The notes beneath the pieces are model-generated. The model did no database searches and was not told the origin of the DNA. It saw only the letters and a program-made list of their open reading frames with translations. A program made the translations under genes and the position numbers. Below are positions 63,172-64,000 of a DNA stretch of 64,000 nucleotides, piece after piece (position 1 is the stretch's first letter; the number at the start of each line of letters is the position of its first letter). This DNA comes from Paenibacillus sp. Root444D2 (GTDB taxonomy: Bacteria > Bacillota > Bacilli > Paenibacillales > NBRC-103111): contig NZ_LMEO01000045.1 in assembly GCF_001426375.1 (NCBI RefSeq), positions 639,715 through 703,714 of the forward strand, written 5' to 3'.

Positions 63172-64000
63172 TTAGATGACGCCTTCGCCGCGAACCAGCT
63201 TCGACAGGCCATTGGCTACAAACAGCAAGAACAAGCTAATAACCGATTTCAGAATGCTGACCGCCGTCGCGAACCCGAAGTTGGAATTCACCACCCCGAT
63301 GTTGTATACGTACAGATCAAGCACCTCGATATGATTCATGTTTATCGCGTTCGAGAACACAAAATATTGCTCAAGCCCATTATTGATAAAGTTCGCGATT
63401 CCCAATATGAGAAGCACGAAGAATGTCGGTATAATCCCGGGAACCGTCACGTGCCATATCAACTGGAAACGGCTTGCTCCATCCACTCTCGCCGCCTCAT
63501 ACAATTCCGGATCAATCCCAGTAATCGCAGCAATGTACAAGATCGCTCCCCAACCGAGTCCCTTCCATATGCCCCACAAGGTCATGGCCAACCAGGTATG
63601 ACTGTCCGATGCCAGCAAGCTCAGCGGCCGTTCTATTAGATCCATTCTCATCAGCAAATTGTTCAAGAAGCCGTTGTCGACAGAAAACAACATAAATGCG
63701 AAGGAGTACACCAATACCCAACTGATAAAGTTCGGCAGCGTCGTAAGCGTCTGCACGATTTTCTTAAACGGCGCGTTCTTTATTTCCGTCAGGAGAATCG
63801 CGAAGATGACCGGCAGAACCGAAGTCAGAATGCCAAGCGAGCTGAACACCAACGTGTTTCGCAGGACCCTGAGGATTTCCTGGACCTGAGCCGGATTCGA
63901 CACCAACTTGGTAAACCAGCTCAAGCCTACAAACTCGGTCTGGGACAGCGGAATTCCGGGCCTGTAGTCGTAAAATGCATAGACCCAGCCGTACAGCGGC
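63172..64000 (-). CDS. CUT1 ABC permease (LplB-like), 5' end outside window
   Basis: 276 codons are visible and the frame is open to the window edge, beginning PLYGWVYAFYDYRPG, which is the loop after the first membrane segment in this family. EAA loop ELYEAARVDGASRFQLI followed by VTVPGI. An internal ATG-like start near 63924 is not the true start. It is the upstream partner of the 62256 permease. Confidence 0.92.
   Translation of the reverse strand, partial: PLYGWVYAFYDYRPGIPLSQTEFVGLSWFTKLVSNPAQVQEILRVLRNTLVFSSLGILTSVLPVIFAILLTEIKNAPFKKIVQTLTTLPNFISWVLVYSFAFMLFSVDNGFLNNLLMRMDLIERPLSLLASDSHTWLAMTLWGIWKGLGWGAILYIAAITGIDPELYEAARVDGASRFQLIWHVTVPGIIPTFFVLLILGIANFINNGLEQYFVFSNAINMNHIEVLDLYVYNIGVVNSNFGFATAVSILKSVISLFLLFVANGLSKLVRGEGVI

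Noticed and set aside
63109..63639. 176-codon plus-strand frame
   Set aside because: Antisense shadow of the truncated permease.
1..64000. CRISPR arrays, tRNA or rRNA genes, prophage or plasmid origins
   Set aside because: I saw no regularly spaced repeats, no tRNA-like cloverleaf or rRNA segments, and no replication or phage genes.

Overview
The window looks like chromosomal DNA of a spore-forming, Paenibacillus-like Firmicute. It carries a complete gerA-gerB-gerC type germinant receptor operon. It also has many CUT1-type sugar importers made of a lipoprotein plus two permeases with no ATPase gene, YesM/YesN-like and AraC-type regulators, AGGAGG-type ribosome binding sites, and frequent TTG/GTG starts. 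Nearly all genes lie on the minus strand.

Layout. (1) 1-18.4 kb: the end of one solute-binding protein (SBP) gene, then a carbohydrate locus. It holds a membrane AraC regulator with an orphan SBP, a full ABC importer (SBP 10940-12559 and two permeases), a GH38 alpha-mannosidase, two DapA-superfamily aldolases and two secreted sialidase-fold (BNR) proteins. The transcription units share a duplicated ~150-bp control region and a repeated CATTTTTCCGC motif; a near-perfect cre site precedes the sialidase-like pair. (2) 18.4-22.8 kb: orphan hairpins, then the germination operon. (3) 23-31.7 kb: MFS transporter, MOSC protein, ArsR regulator, alpha/beta hydrolase, FMN azoreductase, ISL3-type transposase, second MFS transporter and LysR regulator. 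Two copies of one palindrome (TAGTTCAA-TTGAACTA) link the ArsR region to the second MFS gene. (4) 31.8-40.3 kb: a GH88 unsaturated-uronyl hydrolase with its importer and two-component system, ending in a fused gene relic (GH43 start joined to a Gfo/Idh/MocA tail). (5) 40.3-42.1 kb: truncated nucleotidyltransferase and a choline-kinase-like gene. (6) 42.2-51.1 kb: a fructan-oligosaccharide operon (importer, GH32, ROK fructokinase, oxidoreductase) divergent from a LacI regulator, separated by a repeat-rich control region. (7) 51.1-53.3 kb: acetyltransferase, MFS transporter and a ROK relic. (8) 53.3-60.3 kb: a ~1845-residue secreted multidomain protein followed by relics of a permease, an IS6-type transposase and a GH2 beta-galactosidase. 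(9) 60.3-64 kb: another importer, truncated by the window end.

The genes fit a plant- or glycan-degrading lifestyle. Secreted proteins trim polymers, lipoproteins capture oligosaccharides, permeases import them (presumably powered by a shared MsmX-like ATPase encoded elsewhere), and cytosolic hydrolases, aldolases and kinases finish catabolism. Several relics show that these loci are being actively pruned.

The best candidate for an undescribed system is the 2.8-18.4 kb locus. It combines sialidase-fold hydrolases, an alpha-mannosidase and two atypical DapA-family aldolases, but has none of the usual sialic-acid genes (nanE, nanK, nagA, nagB). Its true substrate is therefore unclear.
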